Assembly (NCBI GenBank): GCA_963815355.1
Contig: CAWFGJ010000010.1
Coordinates: forward strand, 124,001 to 188,000
Reading direction: 5' to 3'
From: JAPUEK01 sp963815355
GTDB taxonomy: Bacteria > Pseudomonadota > Alphaproteobacteria > Rhodobacterales > Rhodobacteraceae
Length of the DNA stretch: 64,000 nucleotides
The notes under the pieces were generated by a model. The model did no database searches. It saw only the letters and a program-made list of their open reading frames with translations, and had not been told where the DNA came from. The first letter of the stretch is position 1, and each line of letters opens with the position of its first letter. Shown piece by piece: positions 41,584 to 49,804 of this stretch. The position numbers and the translations under genes were made by a program.

Positions 41584-41658
41584 TAAAATCTTGCTGCGGG
41601 CCCGGTCGCCGGGCTCGCAGGTGCTTGCATACTGATACAGAAGGGGTGGTTTGCGCGC

Positions 41659-42267
41659 ATGCCCAAATTCCAGTTTCCGAAATCCATACTAAGCCGACCG
41701 GTCTACGGCGCGCTGCACGCACGACCGGGCAAGTCGCATCTGATGGTGGCCGATGCCGAGGGTGCCGAGGCCTTGCTTGATCTGGCCCGCGCAGCACCCG
41801 ACCTGATGGGCCATGCGCATGTCATCTACATTCCGAAAGCCACCGGCGTGCCGTTTGTCGCACAGCTAGAGGCGCTTCGCCCGGCGCAACTCCATATCGG
41901 GCCCAGCTATGCCGCCTCGGTTTCGCGGCTGCGCAAAGCCTTGGCGGATGCGCACATGGGGGTGCAGATCTATCTGGCCGGCACCGAGGGGCTGATCGGC
42001 CAAGCCATGCAAGAGGCGATGTCCGCAGGCTATCCGGCCAGCGCAATCCAGACCGAGCATCGCGGCTCGGTCGCGCGGCGCGTTCAATGCGTCCATTGCA
42101 AAGGCATTACCGAAGACGTCTCCACAGACCCCTATGTCTGTGCGCATTGCGGGTTGAACCTGTACGTGCGCGACCACTATTCGCGCCGCATGGCAGCTTT
42201 CCAAGGCGTCTGCATTGACGCCGAAGACCCGGGCCAGGTTCCCCCCGCAAAGGAGTTGTATTCATGA
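41659..42267 (+). CDS. dmmA: dimethylamine monooxygenase subunit DmmA
   Basis: A 202-residue protein of the DmmA family. The N-terminal part has no common motif that I know. The C-terminal part has a four-cysteine CVHCKG-x15-CAHCG pattern (about residues 145-167), a likely rubredoxin-like or zinc-ribbon site that could pass electrons or be structural. It overlaps dmmB by 4 bases. There is a 75-base gap after dmmD. Confidence 0.85.
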   Translation: MPKFQFPKSILSRPVYGALHARPGKSHLMVADAEGAEALLDLARAAPDLMGHAHVIYIPKATGVPFVAQLEALRPAQLHIGPSYAASVSRLRKALADAHMGVQIYLAGTEGLIGQAMQEAMSAGYPASAIQTEHRGSVARRVQCVHCKGITEDVSTDPYVCAHCGLNLYVRDHYSRRMAAFQGVCIDAEDPGQVPPAKELYS

Positions 42268-43229
42268 GCGCGGGCAATCGAAAAATCGAGGTGACCGTCG
42301 CCGAGGTGGTAGAGGTCAACGCGCTGGTCAAAAGGTTCCGCTTTGTGCGCAGCGATGGCGGCGAGATGCCGACCTTTTCGGGCGGCGCGCATACGGTTGT
42401 CGAGATGCGCGATGGCGGCATCACCCGGCTTAATCCGTATTCGCTGATGTCCGATCCGCGGGATCATTCCTGTTTCATGATCTCGGTGCGCCGCGATGAT
42501 GCAGGGCGGGGCGGCTCGCTGTTTTTGCACCGCAACGTCAAGGCGGGCGACAAGATGGTGCTTAGCTATCCGGTCAATCTGTTCTCGCTGGATCTGCGCG
42601 CCCGCAAACATCTGATGATCGCGGGGGGCATTGGGATCACGCCGTTTCTGGCGCAGATCAAACAGCTTTCCGCGATGCACGGGCAGTTTGAACTGCATTA
42701 TTCTTTCCGGGAGGCGGCACTTGGCTCTTACGCGGATGTGCTGCGCCAACAGCATCCTGACAACGTGCACGTCTATGACAACGCATTGGGCGAGAAGATT
42801 GACCTTGAAAATCTGCTGGATGGTCAGTCCTTGGGCACGCACCTGTATGTCTGTGGCCCCAAAGGCATGATTGACTGGGTGCTCCAATCCGCCAAAGCCC
42901 GTGGCTGGCCGGATGAGGCGGTGCATTCCGAAGAATTCCTTGCCCCGCAATCGGGAAAACCGTTCACGGTGACGCTGGCCCACTCGGCCAAGACCATCAA
43001 CGTGGGTGAGCATCAAAGCATGCTTGAAGCACTGGAGGCGGCCGGTGTCGATGCCCCCTACCTGTGCCGGGGCGGGGCCTGCGGTCAGTGCGAAACCGAT
43101 GTCGTCAGCCACGATGGCCAATTCGTCCACCGCGACCATTGGCTAAGCGACGACCAAAAAGCCTGCGGCAACAAGATCATGCCATGTGTTTCACGATTCG
43201 AGGGCCGCTCCCTCGTGATCGACCGATAG
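42264..43229 (+). CDS. dmmB: dimethylamine monooxygenase reductase subunit DmmB (PDR/VanB family)
   Basis: A 321-residue oxidoreductase with an FMN/NAD(P)H domain of the phthalate dioxygenase reductase type (NPYSLMSDP, IAGGIGITPFLAQIK, YVCGPKGMIDW). A C-terminal plant-type [2Fe-2S] domain follows, with CRGGACGQCETDV and a distal cysteine in MPCVSRFEG. It carries electrons from NAD(P)H to the oxygenase component DmmC. Confidence 0.9.
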   Translation: MSAGNRKIEVTVAEVVEVNALVKRFRFVRSDGGEMPTFSGGAHTVVEMRDGGITRLNPYSLMSDPRDHSCFMISVRRDDAGRGGSLFLHRNVKAGDKMVLSYPVNLFSLDLRARKHLMIAGGIGITPFLAQIKQLSAMHGQFELHYSFREAALGSYADVLRQQHPDNVHVYDNALGEKIDLENLLDGQSLGTHLYVCGPKGMIDWVLQSAKARGWPDEAVHSEEFLAPQSGKPFTVTLAHSAKTINVGEHQSMLEALEAAGVDAPYLCRGGACGQCETDVVSHDGQFVHRDHWLSDDQKACGNKIMPCVSRFEGRSLVIDR

Positions 43230-43238
43230 GAGAGGCCG

Positions 43239-44279
43239 ATGACCATTCAATTCAAAGACGAAACCTTCCACGACGATTTTACGTTTCGGAACTCCGAATG
43301 GGCGATCCGCCGCTTTCCTTTTCCGTTCCACGAAGACAGCTACATGTATTCGGTCAACATAGAGCCGCACGTGTCGCGCCATCCCGGGTCGGTGTTTGAA
43401 CACACCTTCGATGTCGATGAGCATTACATTTCGGAAATGAAAGACCGCGCCCGTGTGCTGGCCTCTGATCCGTTGCGCTGCCAATCCCTGCCGCATATGA
43501 CGCTGGCCGGATGGGATCTGCTGGAACTGATCATGGTGTCCAAGGCGCGGGACTATCCGGATCTGTTCGAACTGCACCGCGATGGTGACAAATGGCACTG
43601 GGTCAACAAACCGCTGGAGATCGAGCAGAAGTTTGTCTTTCTGGATGAGACGACGCTGCCCTGCGGCCCGATGGAATACATCACCCGCCAAGCGCAGGGA
43701 GATTTCGCGCTTCTCGATCAGCGGGATGAAAACCTGTGGATGGATGCCGGGATGATCACCACGCAGGCGGATTGGTCGCTGGATTTCGACATCGGCATGA
43801 ACTTTTACGAATGGCACGCGCCGGTGCCGCTGGCCCATGAAATGGGGGTTTTCCAGCGCGCGTTGAAATTTCTGCTGAACTTGCAGCAAGGGGCCCCGGT
43901 CCGTCGCCTGAACTGGACGATGACGGTCAACCCGCTGTTGGATACAAGCCCGGAAAACTACCACAAATGGGGGGTGCAAAAAGCGTCGCTTGCACCCGAC
44001 AACGTCGGCGAAAAACAGCATCTGCGGGTAGAGTTGCAAACGCTGTTCCGCTTGCCGCGGTCCAACGCCATGGCATTCCCGATCCGGTGCTATCTGATCC
44101 GGCTGGAAGACCTTGTGACCGTGCCGAAATGGGGCCGCCGCCTGCACCGCGTCTTGCGTGACCTGCCCGAAGAGCTGGCAACCTACAAAGGCTTTGCCCG
44201 CAATCGTCCGATGATCCTGGAATACCTGTCCAAGTTCGACGACGGCGCCGAAACCTCGCCCGGCATCTTCCCCGACTGA
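43239..44279 (+). CDS. dmmC: dimethylamine monooxygenase subunit DmmC (DUF3445, haem-dependent oxidative N-demethylase family)
   Basis: A 346-residue DUF3445 protein with the conserved WAIRRFPFPFHEDSYMYSVNIEP start and the central RLNWTMTVNPLLDTS block, followed by RVELQTLFRLPRSNAMAFPIR. Family members bind haem and carry out the oxygen-dependent N-demethylation step. AGGAGAGGCCG precedes the ATG. It is the last gene of dmmDABC; its stop is 3 bases from the stop of the converging regulator. Confidence 0.88.
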   Translation: MTIQFKDETFHDDFTFRNSEWAIRRFPFPFHEDSYMYSVNIEPHVSRHPGSVFEHTFDVDEHYISEMKDRARVLASDPLRCQSLPHMTLAGWDLLELIMVSKARDYPDLFELHRDGDKWHWVNKPLEIEQKFVFLDETTLPCGPMEYITRQAQGDFALLDQRDENLWMDAGMITTQADWSLDFDIGMNFYEWHAPVPLAHEMGVFQRALKFLLNLQQGAPVRRLNWTMTVNPLLDTSPENYHKWGVQKASLAPDNVGEKQHLRVELQTLFRLPRSNAMAFPIRCYLIRLEDLVTVPKWGRRLHRVLRDLPEELATYKGFARNRPMILEYLSKFDDGAETSPGIFPD

Positions 44280-44282
44280 CCC

Positions 44283-44912
44283 CTATTTGGTCTGAATGTA
44301 GGAAATGATCGACAAATAGCGGGCCGGAAGCTTGTGAAGGATCTCCGGTCCGTGCGGCGCGTCTGCATCGAAAAACAGCGTGTCGCCGGGCTCCAGCTTG
44401 TAGACATTGCGGCCGTGCCGATAGTCCACCTCGCCCTCCAGCATATAAAGCATCTCGATGCCCTCGTGCTGAAACGTCGGAAAGATGTCAGAGTCAGAGG
44501 TCAGCGTGATCAGATAGGGCTCGACCACAACGCCGGTTGTATTCGCGCCCAGATGCCCCAACAGGTTGTATTGGTGGCCCGCCCGCGTACCGCGACGCTC
44601 CGTCTCGGCTCCTTCGCCGGATTTAGTGTGCACGGCGTGGTGCACATCTTCGAACCGGCGGAAGAACGAGGTCAGCGGAACGCTCATCGCGTGGGCAAGC
44701 GACTGCAACGTCGAGAGCGACGGCGAGGTATTGCCGTTTTCAATCTTTGAAAGCATCCCGATGGAAAGCCCGGTGCGGACAGAAAGATCGGAAATGGTCA
44801 TCCCGCTTTGGTGCCGAAACGCCCGCACTTCGCGGCCAATGGCGACCTCCAGAATGTTTTCACGCTCTTCGGTAACCTTGTGGGGATCTTGAACTAATAC
44901 TGGTGACGACAT
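44283..44912 (-). CDS. XRE-family regulator with C-terminal cupin domain
   Basis: A 209-residue regulator. The N-terminal helix-turn-helix (about residues 24-84) includes MTISDLSVRTGLSIGMLSKIENG and SLSTLQSLAHAMSVPL. The C-terminal cupin (about 125-205) has YMLEGEVDYRHGRNVYKLEPGDTLFFDADAPHGPE. Such proteins sense small amines or their products in related catabolic loci (PuuR-like), but the ligand here is unknown. GGAAG lies 4-5 bases before ATG 44912. It is convergent with dmmC and divergent from the GlxA-type regulator gene. Confidence 0.88.
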   Translation of the reverse strand: MSSPVLVQDPHKVTEERENILEVAIGREVRAFRHQSGMTISDLSVRTGLSIGMLSKIENGNTSPSLSTLQSLAHAMSVPLTSFFRRFEDVHHAVHTKSGEGAETERRGTRAGHQYNLLGHLGANTTGVVVEPYLITLTSDSDIFPTFQHEGIEMLYMLEGEVDYRHGRNVYKLEPGDTLFFDADAPHGPEILHKLPARYLSIISYIQTK

Positions 44913-44960
44913 ATGACTTCCGCAAAATGCAGGATGAGTTTGCTCAATCGCTAGATAAGT

Positions 44961-44973
44961 TTACTGATAGTAA
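44961..44973. promoter_or_regulatory. inverted repeat in the divergent regulator promoter
   Basis: TTACT-GAT-AGTAA, a perfect 5-bp-arm palindrome in the short gap between the XRE-cupin and GlxA-type regulator genes; a candidate operator for one of the two. Confidence 0.4.
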
Positions 44974-44974
44974 T

Positions 44975-45988
44975 ATGCAACCGTCCAGCCAGCAACGTCT
45001 GATTACGATCGGCTTCCTCGTTTTCCCGGGGTTCCCGATGTCCTGCCTGACATCCATGATTGAACCCCTGCGCGCCGCGAATGAAATTGGCGATTGTCTT
45101 GCCTTTGCGTGGAAGATTTTCTCTGAAACAGGCGACCGTGTGGCCTCTAGCGCCGCCGTGGTGTTCGATCCCGACCAAAAACTGGCGGATGCCGACGGCG
45201 TCGACTATCTGTTCCTCTTGAGCAGCCCCACCGCTGATTTCATTGACCGGAAAATGGGCGAAGGACATCTGCGGCGCTTTGCCCGGCACGGCACGAGCGT
45301 GGGCGGGGTCAGTGGGGGTGTCTTTCCGCTCGCCCGCTCGGGCCTGTTGGCGGGGCATCCGGTTTCCGTGCACTGGTGCTATGAGGCGGCGTTTGCACAG
45401 GAATTTCCTGATCTGCAAATGAGCAACGATGTGATCGTGTTTGATCCCCCGCGCTATACTGTGGCAGGTGCGGCGGCGGCCTTTGATCTGATGCTGCATT
45501 TCATCGAAGAACGGTTGGGGGCCGATACTGCCACCGAAGTCGCCTGCTGGTTTCAACACCCCGTGGTGCGGGGCCGCGGCGTCCGGCAAAAGACTCCGAC
45601 GTTTCGCCGCCAAAGCACCGCCGACATGTTGCCCTCGGTTGTGGGCAAGGCCGTGGATTTGCTGGCCCAAAACATGGCCACGCCCATCGCCGTCGAAGAT
45701 GTCGCCGACAGCGTCGGCGTCTCGCCCCGTCAGTTGGAGCGTTTGTTCAAAAAGGCCACCGGGCAAAGCCCTTCGCGCTACTATCGCACGCTGCGGATGA
45801 AGGCGGCGCGCCAGTTGATCCTGTTCACCAAAGAGCCGATTCCAAGGATCGCCGCGGGCGTCGGCTATGAAACCGTGCCCCCGCTGGTGCGCCACTATCG
45901 CGAAGAGTTTGGCGTCTCCCCCGCCGAAGACCGCAACAATATCAACCGCTTTCGTGTTGAGGACAACAGGCCGCTGCCCTCAGCCTAG
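44975..45988 (+). CDS. GlxA-family AraC-type transcriptional regulator
   Basis: About 337 residues from ATG 44975. An N-terminal DJ-1/PfpI-like amidotransferase-fold domain (about 8-195; ITIGFLVFPGFPMSCLTSMIEPLRAANE) is followed by a C-terminal AraC double helix-turn-helix (about 225-320; DSVGVSPRQLERLFKKATGQSPSRYYRTLRM). This type controls choline, carnitine and betaine catabolism in proteobacteria, so a methylated-amine ligand is plausible. The start is uncertain: ATG 44903 overlaps the divergent gene and 44927 is also possible; I prefer 44975 because homology begins just after it. Its end overlaps the end of mgdD. Confidence 0.85.
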   Translation: MQPSSQQRLITIGFLVFPGFPMSCLTSMIEPLRAANEIGDCLAFAWKIFSETGDRVASSAAVVFDPDQKLADADGVDYLFLLSSPTADFIDRKMGEGHLRRFARHGTSVGGVSGGVFPLARSGLLAGHPVSVHWCYEAAFAQEFPDLQMSNDVIVFDPPRYTVAGAAAAFDLMLHFIEERLGADTATEVACWFQHPVVRGRGVRQKTPTFRRQSTADMLPSVVGKAVDLLAQNMATPIAVEDVADSVGVSPRQLERLFKKATGQSPSRYYRTLRMKAARQLILFTKEPIPRIAAGVGYETVPPLVRHYREEFGVSPAEDRNNINRFRVEDNRPLPSA

Positions 45989-46551
45989 GCGATGCTGCGC
46001 GCGCATGCCATCAGCGCGTGATGCAATGATCCGGCAAAGGACCGTGGCGCGATCAGGCTGAAATGCTGCCCCTTGGCGCGGCACACCACAAAGCACCCCA
46101 TGTGTTCCACAATGCTGCGCGTGGCGGCCCCCGTGTCCATCCGGCGCGCAGGAACCGGGCACAGCCGTTCCATCATGTCGATCACACCGTCGCCCACAAG
46201 ATCAAAGCGCACCCAGCCATCCGTCTGTTCGGTGACCGAAGCGGTGGCGCCAAGCCCGTCTTTCACAATGCGCGAAATGTCTTCATGGCTCGCAAACGGA
46301 GCTTCGACAAACCACTGGTCGGCGCCCGTCCAGATCAGCGCGTAGGGACTGCCCGCGGCCAAAGTGCCGGGGCCGGGCAGTTCAACGCCGAACAGCGCCT
46401 TAGCGGCCTCGTGCAACGCTGCACTCTGGCCGTGCCGCCCGCTGACAGAGGCCAGGGCGCGATCCGTGACCTCGGAAATCGTAAGGCCCCCGATGCGATC
46501 GGTCTGGGGGGTCGTGCCGCCAAGCGGCGTCAGGGCTGCAAGATCATGCAC
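45985..46551 (-). CDS. mgdD: N-methylglutamate dehydrogenase subunit D (SoxG-like)
   Basis: A 188-residue protein of the sarcosine oxidase gamma-subunit family, related to the GcvT fold (GTLAAGSPYALIWTGADQWFVEA, GVIDMMERLCPV). It completes the four-subunit dehydrogenase. GTG 46551 is chosen because GGGGG lies 9 bases upstream; a TTG at 46593 would lengthen the overlap with mgdC to 50 bases. The sarcosine-oxidase name is the default for this family; the methylamine context supports N-methylglutamate as substrate. Confidence 0.82.
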   Translation of the reverse strand: MHDLAALTPLGGTTPQTDRIGGLTISEVTDRALASVSGRHGQSAALHEAAKALFGVELPGPGTLAAGSPYALIWTGADQWFVEAPFASHEDISRIVKDGLGATASVTEQTDGWVRFDLVGDGVIDMMERLCPVPARRMDTGAATRSIVEHMGCFVVCRAKGQHFSLIAPRSFAGSLHHALMACARSIA

Positions 46552-49498
46552 GGAGACGTTCCCCCTCAGGGTCAATAAAGTGGGCGCTGACAACTTCCAC
46601 CAGCGTTTCGGAATCCTGAACCGGGTTCACGGCGCGCAACACCTCACCCTTGCGGGCCGCGCCGTTTTTCAGCAGGCCAAGCCCGACCGTGTGGCCAAGG
46701 TTGGGCGAGAACGCCACCGAAGTCAGATAGCCCTGATCATTGGCGGCATTGGCCACCGCATCTTTGCCGATCAGATGCGATCCGGCCGCAAAGGTTTCTG
46801 CCGGATTGACCGGGCGGAAGCCGACAAGGTTCAGCGCATCCGGGCGGTTCATCCCCTCTCGTTCTGACAAGGTAGAGCCGATGGAGTCCTTTTTCTTGTT
46901 GACCATCCCGGCCATGCCGAGGTTCAGCGCACTGGTCGTGCCGTTCAACTCGTTGCCAGCCGCATGGCCTTTTTCGATCCGCATCACGCCAAGGGCTTCG
47001 GTGCCATAGACGATGACGTCGAATTCACGGCCTGCTTCGACCATCCGCCGCACCAGCGCGTCGCCATAGCGGGTCGGAACCGCAATCTCAAACGCCAACT
47101 CGCCCGAGAATGAGATGCGGAACAACCGTGCCCGCAACCCGCCGCAAACCGTGATATCCCCACAACCCATATAGGCAAACGCCTCGTTTGAGATGTCGTA
47201 GGCGGGGTCGACGATCTTTTGCAACAGCTTGCGCGCGTTCGGTCCGGCAACCGAAAATTGCGCCCAGGCTTCGGTGGTCGAGATGATCTGCACGTCCATA
47301 TCCGGCCAAAGACACTGACGGCAGAATTCCATGTGGCGATAGACGCTTACCGCGTTGGCGGTGGTAGTTGTCATCACGAAATGGTCTTCGGCCAAGCGGG
47401 CGGTGGTGCCATCATCCATGGCAATCCCGTCCTCGCGCAGCATCAGCCCATAGCGCACCTTGCCGACTGGCAACTTGGCAAAGGGGTTGGCATAGATCCG
47501 GTTCAGGAAATCCGCCGCATCTGTGCCTTGGACGTCAATTTTGCCCAAGGTGGTCACGTCGCAGATGCCCACCGATTTCCGGGTGGCCAGAACTTCGCGG
47601 TCAACCGACTGGCGCCAGTGCGTCTCGCCTTTTTGCGGCAGCCACTGGGTGCGCATCCACATCCCGACCTCAACAAAAACAGCGCCTTGCTCTTTGGCCC
47701 AGTGGTGGCTGGGGGTCAGGCGAACCGGGCGAAAGTCTTTGCCCGCCGAGCGACCCGCAAAGGCCGCAATCGGAACCGGGGTATAGGGCGGGCGGAAAAT
47801 CGTCGTTCCCGTTTCAGGGATGGATTTTCCCGTCATCTCGGCCATGACGGCAAGCCCGCCGATGTTAGAGGTTTTGCCCTGATCGGTCGCCATCCCGAGC
47901 GTCGTATAGCGCTTGAGATGCTCGACAGAGATATAGCCCTCCTGATGCGCCAGCTTTACGTCCTTGACGGTGACATCGTTCTGTTGGTCAACCCAAGCCC
48001 GACCTTTGCCCGGTACATGGAACAGCGGCGTGATTCTGATCGGGTCGTCCTCGGCCTGTGGCAGATCGATCGCTTTGGCGGTCATCCCAAGATCGGCCAG
48101 CGCCGCAACGGCGCCTTCCATTCCGGTTTGCAGTGCGCGCGCGGTGGAAAGCGCGCCCGTCGCCGCCCCGGCCACCACCATGCCCGGCGGCAGCGTTCCC
48201 CCCGGAATAAAAGCTGCCAACGCGGCATCCCAGACCGGCCGCCCGCGCTGATGGCAGGTCAGATGCACGTTCGGGTTCCACCCGCCCGACACCCCCAGCG
48301 CCTGACACGCAAGGCTGCGCGTTTGCCCGTTAGCCAGCCGCACCGAAATCGAAGAAAGCCCCAAGCGGCCCGTCGAGTTGGTCACCACGGCCCCGGCAAG
48401 CACTTCGTACCCGGTGGCCTTGGGCGCGTCAGGGCGGCTGTCGATCACAGCGGCAATGCGCACCCCTTTGGCGATCAGGTCAGCCGCCGTGCGGTGGCCT
48501 TCGTCATTGTTGGTAAAGATCGCCACATCCTGCCCGGGCACGGCGGCCCAGCGGTTGGCATAGCTGCGCAGGGCCGACCCCAGCATGATGCCGGGACGGT
48601 CGTTGTTTTCAAAGGCAATCGGGCGCTCTGTCGCCCCGGCGCACAGCACGCTGCGCTTGGCATAGATCCGCCATAGCGTCTGGCGCGGCTTGCCCGGCTG
48701 CGGTGCCGCAAGATGGTCGGCGTTGCGCTCCAGCGCGCCGTAGATGCCGTGATCGAACGCGCCGATCACCGTGGTGCGCGGCATGACGCGCACGTTGGGC
48801 AGGCTGGCCAATTCGGCCACGGCAGATTTCGCCCAATCGGACCCGGCCCCGTCGCCCAAAGCAAAGGTTTCCGCGTTCAGGCGGCCCCCCAGCAGAAAAT
48901 CTTCATCCGCAAGCAGCACATCCGCCCCGGCCCGCCCCGCAGTCAGCGCCGCAGCAAGCCCCGACGGCCCCGCGCCGATGACCAGCAGATCGCAGTGCAA
49001 GAACCCCTTGTCGTAGACATCGGGATCGTCCTGCATCGTCAGGCTGCCCAACCCCGCAGCGCGGCGAATGATCGGCTCGTACAGCTTTTCCCAAAACGCC
49101 TTCGGCCACATGAAGGTCTTGTAATAAAACCCTGCCGCAAGAAACGGCGACAACAGATCGTTCACCGCCAAAAGGTCGAACGACAATGGCCCGATGTGGT
49201 TCTGGCTGCGCGCGTCCAGACCGTCAAACAACTCGGCCACCGTGGCGCGGGTGTTCGGCTCTTGCCGCGCGCCGGTGCGCAACTCAACGATCGCGTTGGG
49301 CTCTTCAGAGCCGGCGGTCAGTGGGCCGCGCGGGCGGTGATACTTGAAGGACCGCCCCATCAGGCGAACGCCATTGGCCAAAAGTGCTGAGGCAAGCGTG
49401 TCGCCCGGATGGCCCGCGTAGGTTTTTCCGTCAAAACGGAAGGTCACGACCCGCGACCTGTCCAGCAAGCCGCCTGTGATCCGGTTTTTCTGAGTCAT
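46544..49498 (-). CDS. mgdC: N-methylglutamate dehydrogenase subunit C (SoxA-like)
   Basis: A 984-residue large subunit. An N-terminal 2Fe-2S-ferredoxin-like fold without the cysteine set (about 10-100, GRSFKYHRPRGPL) precedes an NAD/FAD-type oxidoreductase region starting LLVIGAGPSGLAAAL (about 170-500). A C-terminal aminomethyltransferase-like domain (about 600-970) binds tetrahydrofolate and contains ICDVTTLGKIDVQGTDAADF and FSGELAFEIAVP. It would pass the methyl carbon of N-methylglutamate to tetrahydrofolate. It overlaps mgdB by 4 bases. Confidence 0.87.
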   Translation of the reverse strand: MTQKNRITGGLLDRSRVVTFRFDGKTYAGHPGDTLASALLANGVRLMGRSFKYHRPRGPLTAGSEEPNAIVELRTGARQEPNTRATVAELFDGLDARSQNHIGPLSFDLLAVNDLLSPFLAAGFYYKTFMWPKAFWEKLYEPIIRRAAGLGSLTMQDDPDVYDKGFLHCDLLVIGAGPSGLAAALTAGRAGADVLLADEDFLLGGRLNAETFALGDGAGSDWAKSAVAELASLPNVRVMPRTTVIGAFDHGIYGALERNADHLAAPQPGKPRQTLWRIYAKRSVLCAGATERPIAFENNDRPGIMLGSALRSYANRWAAVPGQDVAIFTNNDEGHRTAADLIAKGVRIAAVIDSRPDAPKATGYEVLAGAVVTNSTGRLGLSSISVRLANGQTRSLACQALGVSGGWNPNVHLTCHQRGRPVWDAALAAFIPGGTLPPGMVVAGAATGALSTARALQTGMEGAVAALADLGMTAKAIDLPQAEDDPIRITPLFHVPGKGRAWVDQQNDVTVKDVKLAHQEGYISVEHLKRYTTLGMATDQGKTSNIGGLAVMAEMTGKSIPETGTTIFRPPYTPVPIAAFAGRSAGKDFRPVRLTPSHHWAKEQGAVFVEVGMWMRTQWLPQKGETHWRQSVDREVLATRKSVGICDVTTLGKIDVQGTDAADFLNRIYANPFAKLPVGKVRYGLMLREDGIAMDDGTTARLAEDHFVMTTTTANAVSVYRHMEFCRQCLWPDMDVQIISTTEAWAQFSVAGPNARKLLQKIVDPAYDISNEAFAYMGCGDITVCGGLRARLFRISFSGELAFEIAVPTRYGDALVRRMVEAGREFDVIVYGTEALGVMRIEKGHAAGNELNGTTSALNLGMAGMVNKKKDSIGSTLSEREGMNRPDALNLVGFRPVNPAETFAAGSHLIGKDAVANAANDQGYLTSVAFSPNLGHTVGLGLLKNGAARKGEVLRAVNPVQDSETLVEVVSAHFIDPEGERLRA

Positions 49499-49782
49499 TT
49501 GCTCCGCCCCTTTGCGCGGGCCACGTCGCGGGCCAATTCGGCTGAGATGATTTCATGGCTGCGCGTGTCCCGCGTCACCACCAGCCAACTGCGATCGCCT
49601 TGTTCGTGGAACCACAGTTCCCGGTGCAGACCGGCGGGGTTGTCGCGCAGGTAGAGGTAGTCGTGGAACAAATCGACAGCGCCCTCGGCCTGCCAATCCG
49701 GTCGATCGATCAGGTTCGCGTCGCCCAAATAGGTGAATTCCTGGCTGTCACGTGGCCCGAGAAGAGGGTGTGGAATGATCAT
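49495..49782 (-). CDS. mgdB: N-methylglutamate dehydrogenase subunit B (SoxD-like, altered zinc site)
   Basis: A 95-residue SoxD-like delta subunit with GPRDSQEFTYLGDA and LWFHEQGDRSWLVVTRDTRSHEI. In sarcosine oxidase SoxD a zinc ion is held by Cys6, Cys9, His59 and Cys63. Here the equivalent segment reads IPHPLLG (no cysteine), His59 is kept and position 63 is Asp, so the zinc site is lost or very different. This supports assignment to a dehydrogenase other than sarcosine oxidase. Confidence 0.85.
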   Translation of the reverse strand: MIIPHPLLGPRDSQEFTYLGDANLIDRPDWQAEGAVDLFHDYLYLRDNPAGLHRELWFHEQGDRSWLVVTRDTRSHEIISAELARDVARAKGRSK

Positions 49783-49804
49783 GTCTGTGTGTCCTTACCG
49801 CGCG

